From assembly GCA_964615765.1 (NCBI GenBank), contig CAZTQN010000023.1:1-64000 (forward strand): a stretch of 64,000 nucleotides of DNA. Reading direction: 5' to 3'. How positions within the stretch are numbered: the stretch's first letter is position 1; every line of letters starts with the position of its first letter. Origin of the DNA: CAZTQN01 sp964615765 (GTDB lineage: Bacteria > Planctomycetota > Phycisphaerae > Phycisphaerales > UBA1924). This document shows, piece after piece, positions 1 to 8,651 of the stretch. Made by a program: the position numbers and the translations under genes. Below the pieces are notes generated by a model, which had not been told where the DNA came from, made no database searches, and was given only the letters and a program-made list of their open reading frames with translations.

Positions 1-1994
1 ATGTGGCACATGCCGTCGGTGCCGGGGGCGAGTTCGATGAACGCGCCGAAGTCCTTCGTGCTGACGACCTTGCCGGTGTAGATGGCGCCGACCTTGATCT
101 CTTCGCAGAGGGCTTCGATCTCGGCGCGGGCCTGGGCGATGGTCTCGCCGCTCGGGCTGGCGAGCATGACGGTGCCGTCGTCCTCGACGTCGATGGTGAC
201 GCCGTACTTCTCCTGCAGGCCGCGGATGGTCTTGCCGCCGGGGCCGATGAGCTTGCCGATCTTCTCGGGGTTGATCGTGAGCGTGACCAGGCGCGGGGCG
301 TAGACGGAGATATCCGAACGCGGCGCGGGGATGGTGCGCTCCATGATGTCGATGATCTCGAGGCGCCCGACGCGGGCCTGTTCGAAGATGCGATCGATCT
401 GCTCGAGCGTGAGCCCGCGGGTCTTGAGGTCGAGCTGGATGCCGGTGATGCCCTCGCGGGTGCCGGCGACCTTGAAGTCCATGTCGCCGAAGAAGTCTTC
501 TTCGCCGATGATGTCGGTGACGAAGACTTCGTTCTGGTCGTTGTCGTCGCTGAAGCGACCGACGGAGATGCCGGCGACGGTGTTCTTGATGGGGACGCCG
601 GCGTCCATCAGCGCGAGGCACCCGCCGCAGACGGAAGCCATGGACGACGAGCCGTTGGACTCGGTGATGTCGCTGACGATGCGGACGGTGTAGGGGAACT
701 CGTCGGGCGAGGGGAGGACGCCCAGGAGGGAGCGTTCGGCGAGGGCGCCGTGCCCGATCTCGCGCCGGCCGGGAGCGCTGATGCGCTTGGCTTCGCCGGT
801 GGAGAAGGGCGGGAAGTTGTAGTGCAGCATGAACTTCTTGCTGTACTCGGGGATGAGCCCGTCGACGATCTGCTCGTCCTTGCCGGTGCCGAGCGTGCAG
901 GAGACCAGGGACTGCGTCTCGCCGCGCTGGAAGAAGGCCGAGCCGTGCGTGCGTTCGAAGATGCCGACCTGGCACTCGATGGGGCGGATCTGGCGCGGGC
1001 CGCGGCCGTCGGCGCGGGTGCCGCTCTCGACGATCAGGCGACGCGTGATCTTCTCTTCCAGCTTGCGGAGCGCTTCCTTGGCCTGGGAGCGGCGCTTGGA
1101 CGAGGTCGCGAACTGCTCGTAGGTGCCGTCGGACTTGACGGGGAAGTGGGCTTCAAGGACCTTGGCCTTGACGGCGTCGACGGCCTCGCCGCGCGCGTGC
1201 TTGCCGTTGATCTTGCGGGCCGTGGTCATCTCGCGCTCCGCGGCCTTGGTCACGATGTCGACCACGTCCTGCGGGGGCACGAACAGCTCGCCGGCGCGCT
1301 TGGGCTTGCCGGCCTTGGCGACCAGTTCATCGATGATCGCCAGCAGGTCCTTCACTGCGTCGTACCCGACGCGGAGGCCTTCGAACACGCCCTGCTCGTC
1401 GATCTCGGCGGCGCCGACTTCGATCATGTTCACGCCGTCCTTGTGACCGGCGATGACCACGTCCAGGTCGCTGTAATCCAGCTGCGAGACCGTCGGGTTG
1501 ACGACGTAGCGGAGCCCGTCGTCGGTGTGCACGCGCCCGACGCGGACGGTGGCGACCGGGCCCTCGTACGGCGCGTCGCTCATCGCCAGGGCGGCGGAGG
1601 CGGCGGTGCAGGCGAGCACGTCGGAGTCGTTCTCGCCGTCGTGGCTCATGACGAAGACCTGGATCTGGATCTCGTCAAAGAAGCCTTCGGGGAACAGCGG
1701 ACGGATCGGGCGATCGATCATCCGCATGGTGAGGATTTCCTTCTCGCTGGGCGGGCCTTCGCGCTTCTTGAACCCGCCGGGGAACTTGCCCGCCGCGGAG
1801 GTCTTCTCGCGGTAGTCGACGGTGAGCGGGAAGAAGTCGATCCCGTCGCGCGGCTTGGCGCGGACGACGGTGGCGAGGACGGTGGTCCCGCCGTAGGTCG
1901 CGAGCACGGCGGCGTCGCAGAGCTTGGCGACCTTGCCGGTCTCGAGGGTGAGGGTGCGACCGGCGAACTCGCGCTGAATCTTGATGTGCGGCAT
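1..1994 (-). CDS. pnp: Polyribonucleotide nucleotidyltransferase (PNPase), 3' end cut by window
   Basis: PNPase degrades RNA 3'-to-5' by phosphorolysis in the cytoplasm. The reverse strand reads as one open frame of 664 codons that runs off the left edge without a stop. It starts MPHIKIQREFAGRTLTLETG. Two RNase PH-type cores are visible (the first near residues 10-140; the second holds GRREIGHGALAERSLL and SSSMASVCGGCLALMDAG). They are followed by a KH motif (KIGKLIGPGGKTIRGLQ) and the beginning of an S1 domain (GAIYTGKVVSTKDFGAFIEL). Full-length relatives are about 700 residues, so only the end of S1 and the tail are missing. It lies downstream of rpsO, the classic rpsO-pnp order, but a strong hairpin separates the two. 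The ATG at 1994 has only a weak purine-rich stretch in front. Confidence 0.97.
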   Translation of the reverse strand, partial: MPHIKIQREFAGRTLTLETGKVAKLCDAAVLATYGGTTVLATVVRAKPRDGIDFFPLTVDYREKTSAAGKFPGGFKKREGPPSEKEILTMRMIDRPIRPLFPEGFFDEIQIQVFVMSHDGENDSDVLACTAASAALAMSDAPYEGPVATVRVGRVHTDDGLRYVVNPTVSQLDYSDLDVVIAGHKDGVNMIEVGAAEIDEQGVFEGLRVGYDAVKDLLAIIDELVAKAGKPKRAGELFVPPQDVVDIVTKAAEREMTTARKINGKHARGEAVDAVKAKVLEAHFPVKSDGTYEQFATSSKRRSQAKEALRKLEEKITRRLIVESGTRADGRGPRQIRPIECQVGIFERTHGSAFFQRGETQSLVSCTLGTGKDEQIVDGLIPEYSKKFMLHYNFPPFSTGEAKRISAPGRREIGHGALAERSLLGVLPSPDEFPYTVRIVSDITESNGSSSMASVCGGCLALMDAGVPIKNTVAGISVGRFSDDNDQNEVFVTDIIGEEDFFGDMDFKVAGTREGITGIQLDLKTRGLTLEQIDRIFEQARVGRLEIIDIMERTIPAPRSDISVYAPRLVTLTINPEKIGKLIGPGGKTIRGLQEKYGVTIDVEDDGTVMLASPSGETIAQARAEIEALCEEIKVGAIYTGKVVSTKDFGAFIELAPGTDGMCH

Positions 1995-2231
1995 GTCTTC
2001 TGCCTTGCCTTCCTGCGCCGGGGCCCGTGGGCCCCCGCGGCGCTTATCTGGGGCCACCGCCCCCGCGTGAGCGTTGCGGGCTCTGGGCTCGCGTCTCGCG
2101 CTCGAGGGGCAGATGTCGCCCGACCAACTTGGAGCCGGTTCGGCCGGCCCTGAGGCAGAAGGCGCCGGGCAGCACAGGTCGGCTGCCGAGCGCCCACTGC
2201 CCCCCGGGGGCCGAACGGGCGAACATGAACG

Positions 2232-2265
2232 AAAAACGCGGCCGCGTCTCTCGACGCCGCCGCGT
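2232..2265 (-). terminator. Rho-independent terminator after rpsO
   Basis: On the minus strand a 13-bp stem (2236-2248 with 2253-2265, one mismatch) closes a GAGA tetraloop and is followed by a run of five T (A run at 2232-2236 on the plus strand). It sits 15 bases past the rpsO stop and 240 bases before pnp, so it should end or attenuate rpsO transcripts before they reach pnp. Confidence 0.8.
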
Positions 2266-2280
2266 GTGTGATCCTTGCTG

Positions 2281-2547
2281 TTACTTGCGGAGACCCAGCT
2301 TCCCGATCAGCGCGACGTACGCGTCGCGGTCCGTGTTCGAGAGGTACTTCAGCAGCCGGTTGCGCTTGGCCACCATCAGCACCAGCCCGCGCCGGCTCGA
2401 GTTGTCCTTCTTGTGCGCCTGCAGGTGCTGCGACAACTCGTTGATGCGCTCCGTCAGCAGCGCAATCTGCACCTCCGGTGAGCCGGAATCCGACTCGTGG
2501 CGGCGGTTGGTGGAGACGATCTTCTTGCGGGTCTCGAGAGCGATCAT
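2281..2547 (-). CDS. rpsO: 30S ribosomal protein S15
   Basis: S15 binds 16S rRNA early in assembly of the small subunit platform. The 88-residue product begins MIALETRKKIVSTNRR and carries the family core GSPEVQIALLTERINELSQH and LVMVAKRNRLLKYL, ending in LGLRK. The length matches the usual 88-89 residues. The frame is open 21 codons further upstream, but the ATG at 2547 fits the conserved N-terminus of the family. It is followed by a strong terminator and then pnp. Confidence 0.97.
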   Translation of the reverse strand: MIALETRKKIVSTNRRHESDSGSPEVQIALLTERINELSQHLQAHKKDNSSRRGLVLMVAKRNRLLKYLSNTDRDAYVALIGKLGLRK

Positions 2548-2690
2548 GGAATCAGGGCTTCCCGTGTATGGACCAACGGCTGGCCTCGGCAGGCTCGTGG
2601 ACCGGGACAATAGGGCCAGCGCCCCGCCCGATCAACGCACATTCCCCCCACCCCCCTCCCCCCACCCCCCAACCGACTCCCCGCGCCCCG

Positions 2691-4145
2691 TCAGCCCCGC
2701 CACGGGCCGGTGATTGCCAGGGTCATCCCCGGGTGCTGGATGTTCACGAAGAGCGTCGACCCGTCCGGCGAGAAGCACGCCCCGGCCAGTTCGCTCTTGC
2801 TGGCGGCGTTCCGGCCCAGCCGGTACAGCCGCGCGTCGGGCGTGACGGCGAACAGGTGCTGCGACTCGAACCCGCTGTCCTCGCACACCACCAGGTCGCC
2901 CCACGGGGCGACGGTCAGGTTGTCCGCGTTGGCGCACACGTTCGAGTCGTTGGGTTCGATGAACAGCGTGAGGCGGCCGGGGGTCTTGGCTTCGTCCGGC
3001 GTGCCCTCGGCGGGGCTGGGCGTGTACTTCCAGATCTGCCCGAGTTTCTTGGTCCCGCCGTTGGTGCAGGCCCAATACGCCGCGCCCTTGCCGGGGTCTT
3101 GAGCGCCGAACCAACACCCCTCGCCGCGGGCGAAGCGGGCGGCCCCGGCGGCGAAGCCGCGGAGTCGCAGGTCGTCCTTGGGCGCTTCGACGTCGTCGAG
3201 GTCGATCCACTCAACATCGAACGTCTGGCCGACGGCGATGGCGACGTTGCCGCTCTGGGCGCCCCAGTTGCGCGTGTCGAGCGCGGGCTTGTTCTTGATG
3301 GCCAGGGCCTGCAGGCGTCCGCCCTCGTGCAGTTTGCCGCGAGCCTTGGGGAGATAGCGATAGATCAGCCCGTCGTGCCGGTCTTCGGTGAGATACACCA
3401 CGCCGGAGGCGGGGTCGACGCAGACGGCCTCGTGATTCATGCGGCCCATGGCGCGGATCGGCGACGGGGCGCGGACGGGGGCGGTCATGGCGCCGTCGGC
3501 AGGGACTTCGAAGACCCAGCCGTGATCCTGCTCGGCCCCGGGCACGTCGCGCGTGGTGACGGACTCTTCGCAGGTGAGCCAGGTGTTCCAAGGCGTCGGC
3601 CCGCCGGCACAGTTGCGGCAGGTGCCGGCGAGGCTGAGGAACTCGCGGACGACGGTGCGGGATTTGGTGTCGTAGACGGTGGTGGTGGTGCCGCCCTGAG
3701 CCCGGACGCCGCGGTCGTAGATCGCGTCGGTCGGGATGCGCGTCAGGCGCTCGCGGCCCTTGCCGAAGGCGTGCTGCGTGCCCTCGGCGTCGCCCTCGAG
3801 TTCGTGATTACGGACGATGATGGTCTTGCCGGCGTGCGGGCCCGCGCCGGGGAAGGCGGCCATGCCGTCGTGCAGCCCGGGTGTGAGCAGCCCGTCGGAC
3901 ATCTCGGCCCCGAACTTGGAGATGACGACGTAGGAGAATCCGGCCGGCAGGTCGAAGATGCCGGCGGGGTCTTTCACCAACGGGCCGTAGCCGACGGCGG
4001 CGGCAGACGCGGCGAAGGTGTCGAGAAACGCGGTGTGGGCGTGGCCGGTGCGCAGGAGCAGGGCCAGCCCGCCGAAGCCCGAGGCCAGGGCAGCCGAACG
4101 CTGGAAGAAGTGGCGACGCGTGATGTCCACGATGATCTCCGACAA
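2691..4145 (-). CDS. PhoX-type (DUF839) alkaline phosphatase-like protein, Tat-exported
   Basis: This 484-residue protein resembles the PhoX/DUF839 family of calcium- and iron-dependent phosphatases. A Tat signal is clear: RRHFFQ at residues 10-15, then a hydrophobic stretch ending near GHA (about residue 36). Family hallmarks are WNTWLTCEESVTT, GRMNHEAVCVDPASGVVYLT, and, near the C-terminus, CANADNLTVAPWGDLVVCED. It would be folded in the cytoplasm and exported to the periplasm to release phosphate from organic esters. phoU is also in this window at 30.7 kb, but nothing local shows Pho control. The ATG at 4145 is chosen because the Tat motif follows directly. Specific substrate is not established. 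Confidence 0.85.
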   Translation of the reverse strand: MSEIIVDITRRHFFQRSAALASGFGGLALLLRTGHAHTAFLDTFAASAAAVGYGPLVKDPAGIFDLPAGFSYVVISKFGAEMSDGLLTPGLHDGMAAFPGAGPHAGKTIIVRNHELEGDAEGTQHAFGKGRERLTRIPTDAIYDRGVRAQGGTTTTVYDTKSRTVVREFLSLAGTCRNCAGGPTPWNTWLTCEESVTTRDVPGAEQDHGWVFEVPADGAMTAPVRAPSPIRAMGRMNHEAVCVDPASGVVYLTEDRHDGLIYRYLPKARGKLHEGGRLQALAIKNKPALDTRNWGAQSGNVAIAVGQTFDVEWIDLDDVEAPKDDLRLRGFAAGAARFARGEGCWFGAQDPGKGAAYWACTNGGTKKLGQIWKYTPSPAEGTPDEAKTPGRLTLFIEPNDSNVCANADNLTVAPWGDLVVCEDSGFESQHLFAVTPDARLYRLGRNAASKSELAGACFSPDGSTLFVNIQHPGMTLAITGPWRG

Positions 4146-4220
4146 GGCGCTCTGATTTTTGAGCGCGGCACGATATTCAGCCCGGGAGCGCGCGTCGGCG
4201 ACGGGCGTGTGAAGATCGCG

Positions 4221-6260
4221 TCAAGAGCCCGCGGGCGAGAACGCGCCGGATGTCGCGCGGCGCACCACCGTCGGCGAGAGTGAGCGGGCGGCGATTACTT
4301 CGAGCGCGGCCCGGGCGGCGTCGGCGGCCTGCACGCGCAGTTCCGGAACCGCCGTGCTCTCCCACGTGTCGGGCTTGCGCAATGTGCCCACGACCAGCAG
4401 ATCATCGCGGACGCGTCCGGCGGCGTCGATGGCGCGCCCGCCCGGGCCCGTGCGCAGGCCCAGACCGAGTTCGTCCACGCTGATCGCCCCGCCCACCAGC
4501 AAGGAGCCGATCACCGGGTTAGCGTCGGCGCGGTTGGTCGGGCTTGGGCCGGTGCAGTTGACGGCCCACGCGGCCCGGAGCGGCAAGACCTGCTCGGGCG
4601 ACGCGGACGGGCGGACGTTGAGCGTCACGCCGCGTTCGTCGCCGTGGGCCGAATCGATCCGCGCGGCGACCACGCGCAGCAGGCCTTGGGCCTGCAACTC
4701 CGCGATCCGCGCCGCGGCGGCGGGGGCCATGCGGTGACGATGCACTTCCCAGATCGGGCGCAGTCGCGCGAGGAAGCGCTCGCGCTCGGCCCGCGGCGCG
4801 CCGCGCCACAGCGCCGGCGTGTGCGGGCGCAGCGCGTCGATGACCGAGCGCCAATCGCCGCCCGCGCCGGCGGCTTCGCGCACGGCTCGGCGGACCACGC
4901 GGGATAGCGCGCGGGCGGTGACGGGCTCGTGACCGTGCAGCATCGGCGCCAGCAGATGATCCAGCCGCGCGGGCGAGACGGGCATGGCGGCGTGGGCCTG
5001 CGCCAGCAAGCCGCGACGGGAGACGAGCGTCACCGGCGCCTTGCGGCGCACGCCCCCGGCGGGCGCGAACAGGCTGAGCACGATGTCCACCGCCGTCAGC
5101 CCCGCGCCGATGACCAGGACCGGCTCGTCGGGCTCGACATCGTGCACGGCGAAGGGGCGCCAGGGGTCGGCGATCCAGCGGAGGCGACTGCCCAGCCACT
5201 GCGGGGCCCGCGGCCCGGGGCTGAACGGGTCCGTCGGCGGGCGGTGACCGACGGCGAGCACGACGGCGTCGGCGGCGATCGTCGGCCCGCGGGCCGCGTG
5301 CACGATCCACCCCCCCGCGCCGCCCGGGCTGGCGGAGACTCGCCGGGCTTCGTCGAGCGAGACGCTGAGCACGGCCCGCTCGGGCGGGCACGCGTCGGCA
5401 GCCTGGCGCAGGCGCGAGCGGAGATACTCGGCGTACAGCGTGCGCGGGAGATAGTCCGTCGGGCGGACGCCCGGATCGCGCGAGTGCGCGAACGTCACCA
5501 GGTCGTCGGGCTGATCGGGCCAGGCGCTCATGCGACCGGCGGGGACGTTGAGCAGGTGCGCCGTGTCCGTGGTGCCGTAGGCGACGCCCTCGCCCACGCT
5601 GCCGCGGCGTTCCATGAGGACGACGCGGACGGGCCCCGGCGTGCCGGTGGCGGAGCGGAGCAGGTGGGCCGCCGTCATCGTTCCGCAGAACCCGCCACCG
5701 ATGACGCAGATGGTCGGGACGCGATCGCCCGGGTGGGCCGGCGCGGCGACACGGAGCTGGTCGATCGCGACCTCCGGCGAGCGCGGCGTGTACCGCCGAA
5801 AATCCTTCAGCGGCGGGGCGTAGATGTGCACCGTCACCAGCGTGTGCGTCGCGGAGGGGTTATGCACGCTGTGGATCGCCGCGTCGTCGCCCGCGACCAC
5901 GCGGCCCGGCTCGATCTGCTCCACCACCACCGCGTCCACCAGCCCGTCGGGCGATTGGCGGTAGGTCACCTCGGCGGCCTCGCCCTGCACGACGGCCATC
6001 GCGCACAAGGAGCCCGCGTGATCGTGCGGAACGCTGCACTGCCCGGGCAGCCAGGTCATGACGAGCATCTCGAACGCGTCGGTCAGCGCGACGCGGACGC
6101 GGCTGTAGCGACGCGGGTCCGGGCGGATGAGCCCGGAGAGGTCCTCGGGGGTGAGGGCGGCGGCGCGGAGAGCGTCGGCGACATCGAGCAGCGCCGGGCG
6201 ATCGCCGAGCGCTTCGAGCCGCGCGACCAGGCGTCGCACCGCGGGGGAGGTGTCCGTCAT
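4221..6260 (-). CDS. Fusion: cysteine dioxygenase-like cupin + FAD/NAD(P)-binding oxidoreductase
   Basis: Residues 1 to about 165 look like a type I cysteine dioxygenase. They show the metal pair PHDHAG (His79, His81), Cys86 in GSLCAM, a third His at 133 in HSVHNPSATHT, and the HIYAPP segment (Tyr147). From about residue 182 a dinucleotide fold starts (CVIGGGFCGTMTAAH), followed by GVAYGTTDTAHLLNVPAGRM and VLVIGAGLTAVDI. This second part is typical of the PF13454-like FAD/NAD(P)-binding family (YdhS-like). The whole is 679 residues. The two parts are usually separate proteins, which suggests a coupled sulfur-amino-acid oxidation, but that role is inferred. It is transcribed divergently from a glycosyltransferase across 47 bases. 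Confidence 0.8.
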   Translation of the reverse strand: MTDTSPAVRRLVARLEALGDRPALLDVADALRAAALTPEDLSGLIRPDPRRYSRVRVALTDAFEMLVMTWLPGQCSVPHDHAGSLCAMAVVQGEAAEVTYRQSPDGLVDAVVVEQIEPGRVVAGDDAAIHSVHNPSATHTLVTVHIYAPPLKDFRRYTPRSPEVAIDQLRVAAPAHPGDRVPTICVIGGGFCGTMTAAHLLRSATGTPGPVRVVLMERRGSVGEGVAYGTTDTAHLLNVPAGRMSAWPDQPDDLVTFAHSRDPGVRPTDYLPRTLYAEYLRSRLRQAADACPPERAVLSVSLDEARRVSASPGGAGGWIVHAARGPTIAADAVVLAVGHRPPTDPFSPGPRAPQWLGSRLRWIADPWRPFAVHDVEPDEPVLVIGAGLTAVDIVLSLFAPAGGVRRKAPVTLVSRRGLLAQAHAAMPVSPARLDHLLAPMLHGHEPVTARALSRVVRRAVREAAGAGGDWRSVIDALRPHTPALWRGAPRAERERFLARLRPIWEVHRHRMAPAAAARIAELQAQGLLRVVAARIDSAHGDERGVTLNVRPSASPEQVLPLRAAWAVNCTGPSPTNRADANPVIGSLLVGGAISVDELGLGLRTGPGGRAIDAAGRVRDDLLVVGTLRKPDTWESTAVPELRVQAADAARAALEVIAARSLSPTVVRRATSGAFSPAGS

Positions 6261-6307
6261 GCCCGGAGTTTACCGGACGACGACCGGGCCAGCGAGCGGG
6301 TTATGAT

Positions 6308-7195
6308 TTGCTCACGTTGCCCGACCCGCACCTCCGACCCCCGCTGTCCGTCGTCATCCCGATGTACCGGGAGCGGGAGCGCATCGGCGCAACGCTCGCC
6401 GACGCCCTGCGCACGCTGCAGGCCTGGGGCCTCGCCGCGGAAGTGCTGCTGATCGATGACGGGTCGGACGACGACACGGCGGGCGTTGCGCGGGAGGCCA
6501 TCGCGCGGGCCGGGGCGGACGACGCCCGCGTGCACGTCCGCGTGATCACGCACGACGCCAACCGCGGCAAAGGGGCGGCGGTGCTGACCGGTCTGCGGGC
6601 GGCGCGGGGAGACTGGCGGCTGATGATGGACGCGGACAACGCGACGCGCCTGGATCAGTTGCCGCGATTGGTCGACCGCGTCCGCGCGTCGGGCGCGGAC
6701 ATGGGCGTGGGCTCGCGCGTCGCGCCGGGGGCGGACGCGCGGACCAGCCGCGTGCGCCGGCTCATCGGGCGCGGGTTTCAGGTCGCGCTCCGCACGCTGG
6801 GCATCCGCCTGGCGCGGGACACGCAGTGCGGGTTCAAGCTGTACAGCCGCCGGGCGGCGGACGTGGTCCTGGCGCACGCGCGCGAGCCGCGGTTCGCGTT
6901 CGATGTCGAGCACCTGCTACTCATCAGCCGCGCGGGGCTGAAGGTGGAAGAAGTCGGCGTCGTGTGGGACCACCAGAGCGGCAGCACCGTGCGCCCCGTG
7001 CGCGACGGGCTGAACATGCTGCGCCGTGCCTACGAACTGCGGCGTGCGATCGCGCGGCTGGACGTGCGCCCCGGCGGGCAGCGGCCCGGCGACCTGCCCG
7101 CGCTCGGCGAGAGTTCCGGCTGGCGCGTGGTCACGCGCCCGGTCGCGGCGGGCAAGGCGCAAAGCAATCAGAGCATGGCCGGGGCCCGGAACTGA
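6308..7195 (+). CDS. Glycosyltransferase family 2, dolichyl/polyprenyl-phosphate glucosyltransferase-like
   Basis: A 295-residue GT-A enzyme that should move a sugar from a nucleotide donor onto a polyprenyl phosphate. It starts with LSVVIPMYRERERIGATL and shows DDGSDDDT, NRGKGAAVLTGL, the DADNAT donor/metal motif and TQCGFKLYSRRAADVV. This arrangement is close to ALG5-type enzymes. No membrane segment is evident, so it would act on the cytoplasmic face. The start is a TTG: 6308 is the first in frame, and the TTG at 6317 (LPDPHLRPP) is equally possible. It is convergent with sucB, with 31 bases between the stops. Confidence 0.85.
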   Translation: MLTLPDPHLRPPLSVVIPMYRERERIGATLADALRTLQAWGLAAEVLLIDDGSDDDTAGVAREAIARAGADDARVHVRVITHDANRGKGAAVLTGLRAARGDWRLMMDADNATRLDQLPRLVDRVRASGADMGVGSRVAPGADARTSRVRRLIGRGFQVALRTLGIRLARDTQCGFKLYSRRAADVVLAHAREPRFAFDVEHLLLISRAGLKVEEVGVVWDHQSGSTVRPVRDGLNMLRRAYELRRAIARLDVRPGGQRPGDLPALGESSGWRVVTRPVAAGKAQSNQSMAGARN

Positions 7196-7226
7196 TCGGT
7201 CCCGGACCGCTGCGTTTCTTGCCGGC

Positions 7227-8537
7227 TTACAGGCCGATCAGCAGGCGCTCGGGGTGTTCGATCCCGTTCTTGACCGCGACCAGGAACTGCACGGCTTCGG
7301 CGCCGTCGATCAGCCGGTGGTCGTAGCTCAGCGCCAGGTACATCATCGGGCGGATGGCGACCTGCCCGCTGCCGGTGGGATACTCGATGGCGCGCGGCTT
7401 GATCGCGTGCATGCCGAGGATGCCGCACTGCGGCGGGTTGAGGATTGGCGTCGACATCAGCGAGCCGTAGATCCCGCCGTTAGTGATCGTGAACGTCCCG
7501 CCCTGCAGGTCGGCGAGAGTGAGCTTGTTGTCCTTGGCCTTGCCGGCCAGGTCCTTGATGCCCTGCTCGATCTGCGCGAAGGAGAGATGCTCGCACCCGC
7601 GCAGCACCGGCACGACCAGCCCCTTGGGCGTGCCGACGGCGATGGCGACGTCGCAGTAGTCGTGGTACTCGGTCGCGAGTTCGCCCTTCTCGTCGGTGAC
7701 GATCGAGGCGTTGACGGCGGGGAACTGCTTGAGCCCGTTGACGACCGCCTTGACGAAGAACGACATGAACCCGAGGCCCACGCCGTGCTTCTTCTCGAAG
7801 GCGTCCTTGTGCTGAGCGCGCAGGGCCATGACGGCGGACATGTCGCACTCGTTGAAGGTCGTCAGCATCGCGGCGGTGTGCTGAGCCTCGACCAGGCGGT
7901 GCGCGATGCGCTGGCGGAGCTGCGTCATGCGCTCACGGCGCACGCCCCGCGCGCCCGGGACGGGCGCGGCGGCGGGGCTGGAGACCTGGGCCGGCGCGGG
8001 AGCGGCCGGGGCCGCCGTCGCGGCGCCGCCGGTGGATCCACGCGCCTGGGCGGCGAGCACGTCCTGCTCGCGCACGCGCCCGCCGGCGCCGGTGCCCGCG
8101 ATGCCGTTCAGGTCGATGCCGAGTTCGCCAGCGAGCTTGCGGGCCAGGGGCGTAGCGCGAACGTCGTCGCCCACGGGCGCGCCGTTGCTCGCCGGGGCCG
8201 GCTTGGCTTCCGTGGCCTTGGCTTCGTTGGGCTTGCCGTCGGTGGGCTTGGCCTCGGCGATCGGCGCCGGCGCGGCGGGCGCGCCCGCGGCCCCGGCGGC
8301 GCTGGATTCTTCGATCGCACCGACGACCGCCTTGATCGCGACCGTCTCGCCCGCGGGCTTCAGGATGCGGAGCACGCCGCTCGCGGGCGCGGGCACCTCG
8401 GCGGTGATCTTGTCGGTCTCAAGGTCGAGCACGGGCTCGTCCTTGCGGACCAGGTCGCCGTCTTTCTTGCGCCAGGTCTGGATCACGCCCTGCGTGACGC
8501 TCTCGCCCATCTCCGGGATGACGATGTTGGTTGGCAT
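7227..8537 (-). CDS. sucB: 2-oxoglutarate dehydrogenase E2, dihydrolipoamide succinyltransferase
   Basis: E2 core of the 2-oxoglutarate dehydrogenase complex; it transfers the succinyl group from E1 to CoA. The 436-residue product begins MPTNIVIPEMGESVTQG. The lipoyl lysine is Lys43 in ETDKITAEV. An Ala/Pro-rich linker and a subunit-binding domain (ATPLARKLAGELGIDL) precede a catalytic domain ending in the active-site motif YDHRLIDG (His407). The frame is open 13 codons upstream, but the ATG at 8537 gives the conserved lipoyl-domain start. It lies 114 bases downstream of sucA on the same strand. The E3 gene is not in the window. Confidence 0.95.
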   Translation of the reverse strand: MPTNIVIPEMGESVTQGVIQTWRKKDGDLVRKDEPVLDLETDKITAEVPAPASGVLRILKPAGETVAIKAVVGAIEESSAAGAAGAPAAPAPIAEAKPTDGKPNEAKATEAKPAPASNGAPVGDDVRATPLARKLAGELGIDLNGIAGTGAGGRVREQDVLAAQARGSTGGAATAAPAAPAPAQVSSPAAAPVPGARGVRRERMTQLRQRIAHRLVEAQHTAAMLTTFNECDMSAVMALRAQHKDAFEKKHGVGLGFMSFFVKAVVNGLKQFPAVNASIVTDEKGELATEYHDYCDVAIAVGTPKGLVVPVLRGCEHLSFAQIEQGIKDLAGKAKDNKLTLADLQGGTFTITNGGIYGSLMSTPILNPPQCGILGMHAIKPRAIEYPTGSGQVAIRPMMYLALSYDHRLIDGAEAVQFLVAVKNGIEHPERLLIGL

Positions 8538-8651
8538 GGTGGTATCAGCGATCGAAGGAAACTGGTTGAGGGGCACACCGGATCAAGGACGGGACACGCT
8601 CGAGAGCAGCCGCCCGGACGAAGCGCGTGGTACGCGATTACGCGGGACGGA

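Noticed and set aside
3..2153. Long open frame on the plus strand opposite pnp
   Set aside because: It is the antisense shadow of PNPase; the reverse strand carries all family motifs.
2644..2672. C-rich tracts near gene ends (also 11845-11880, 47425-47470, 62541-62560)
   Set aside because: They occur on either strand relative to genes and seem to reflect base composition, so I do not call them regulatory elements.
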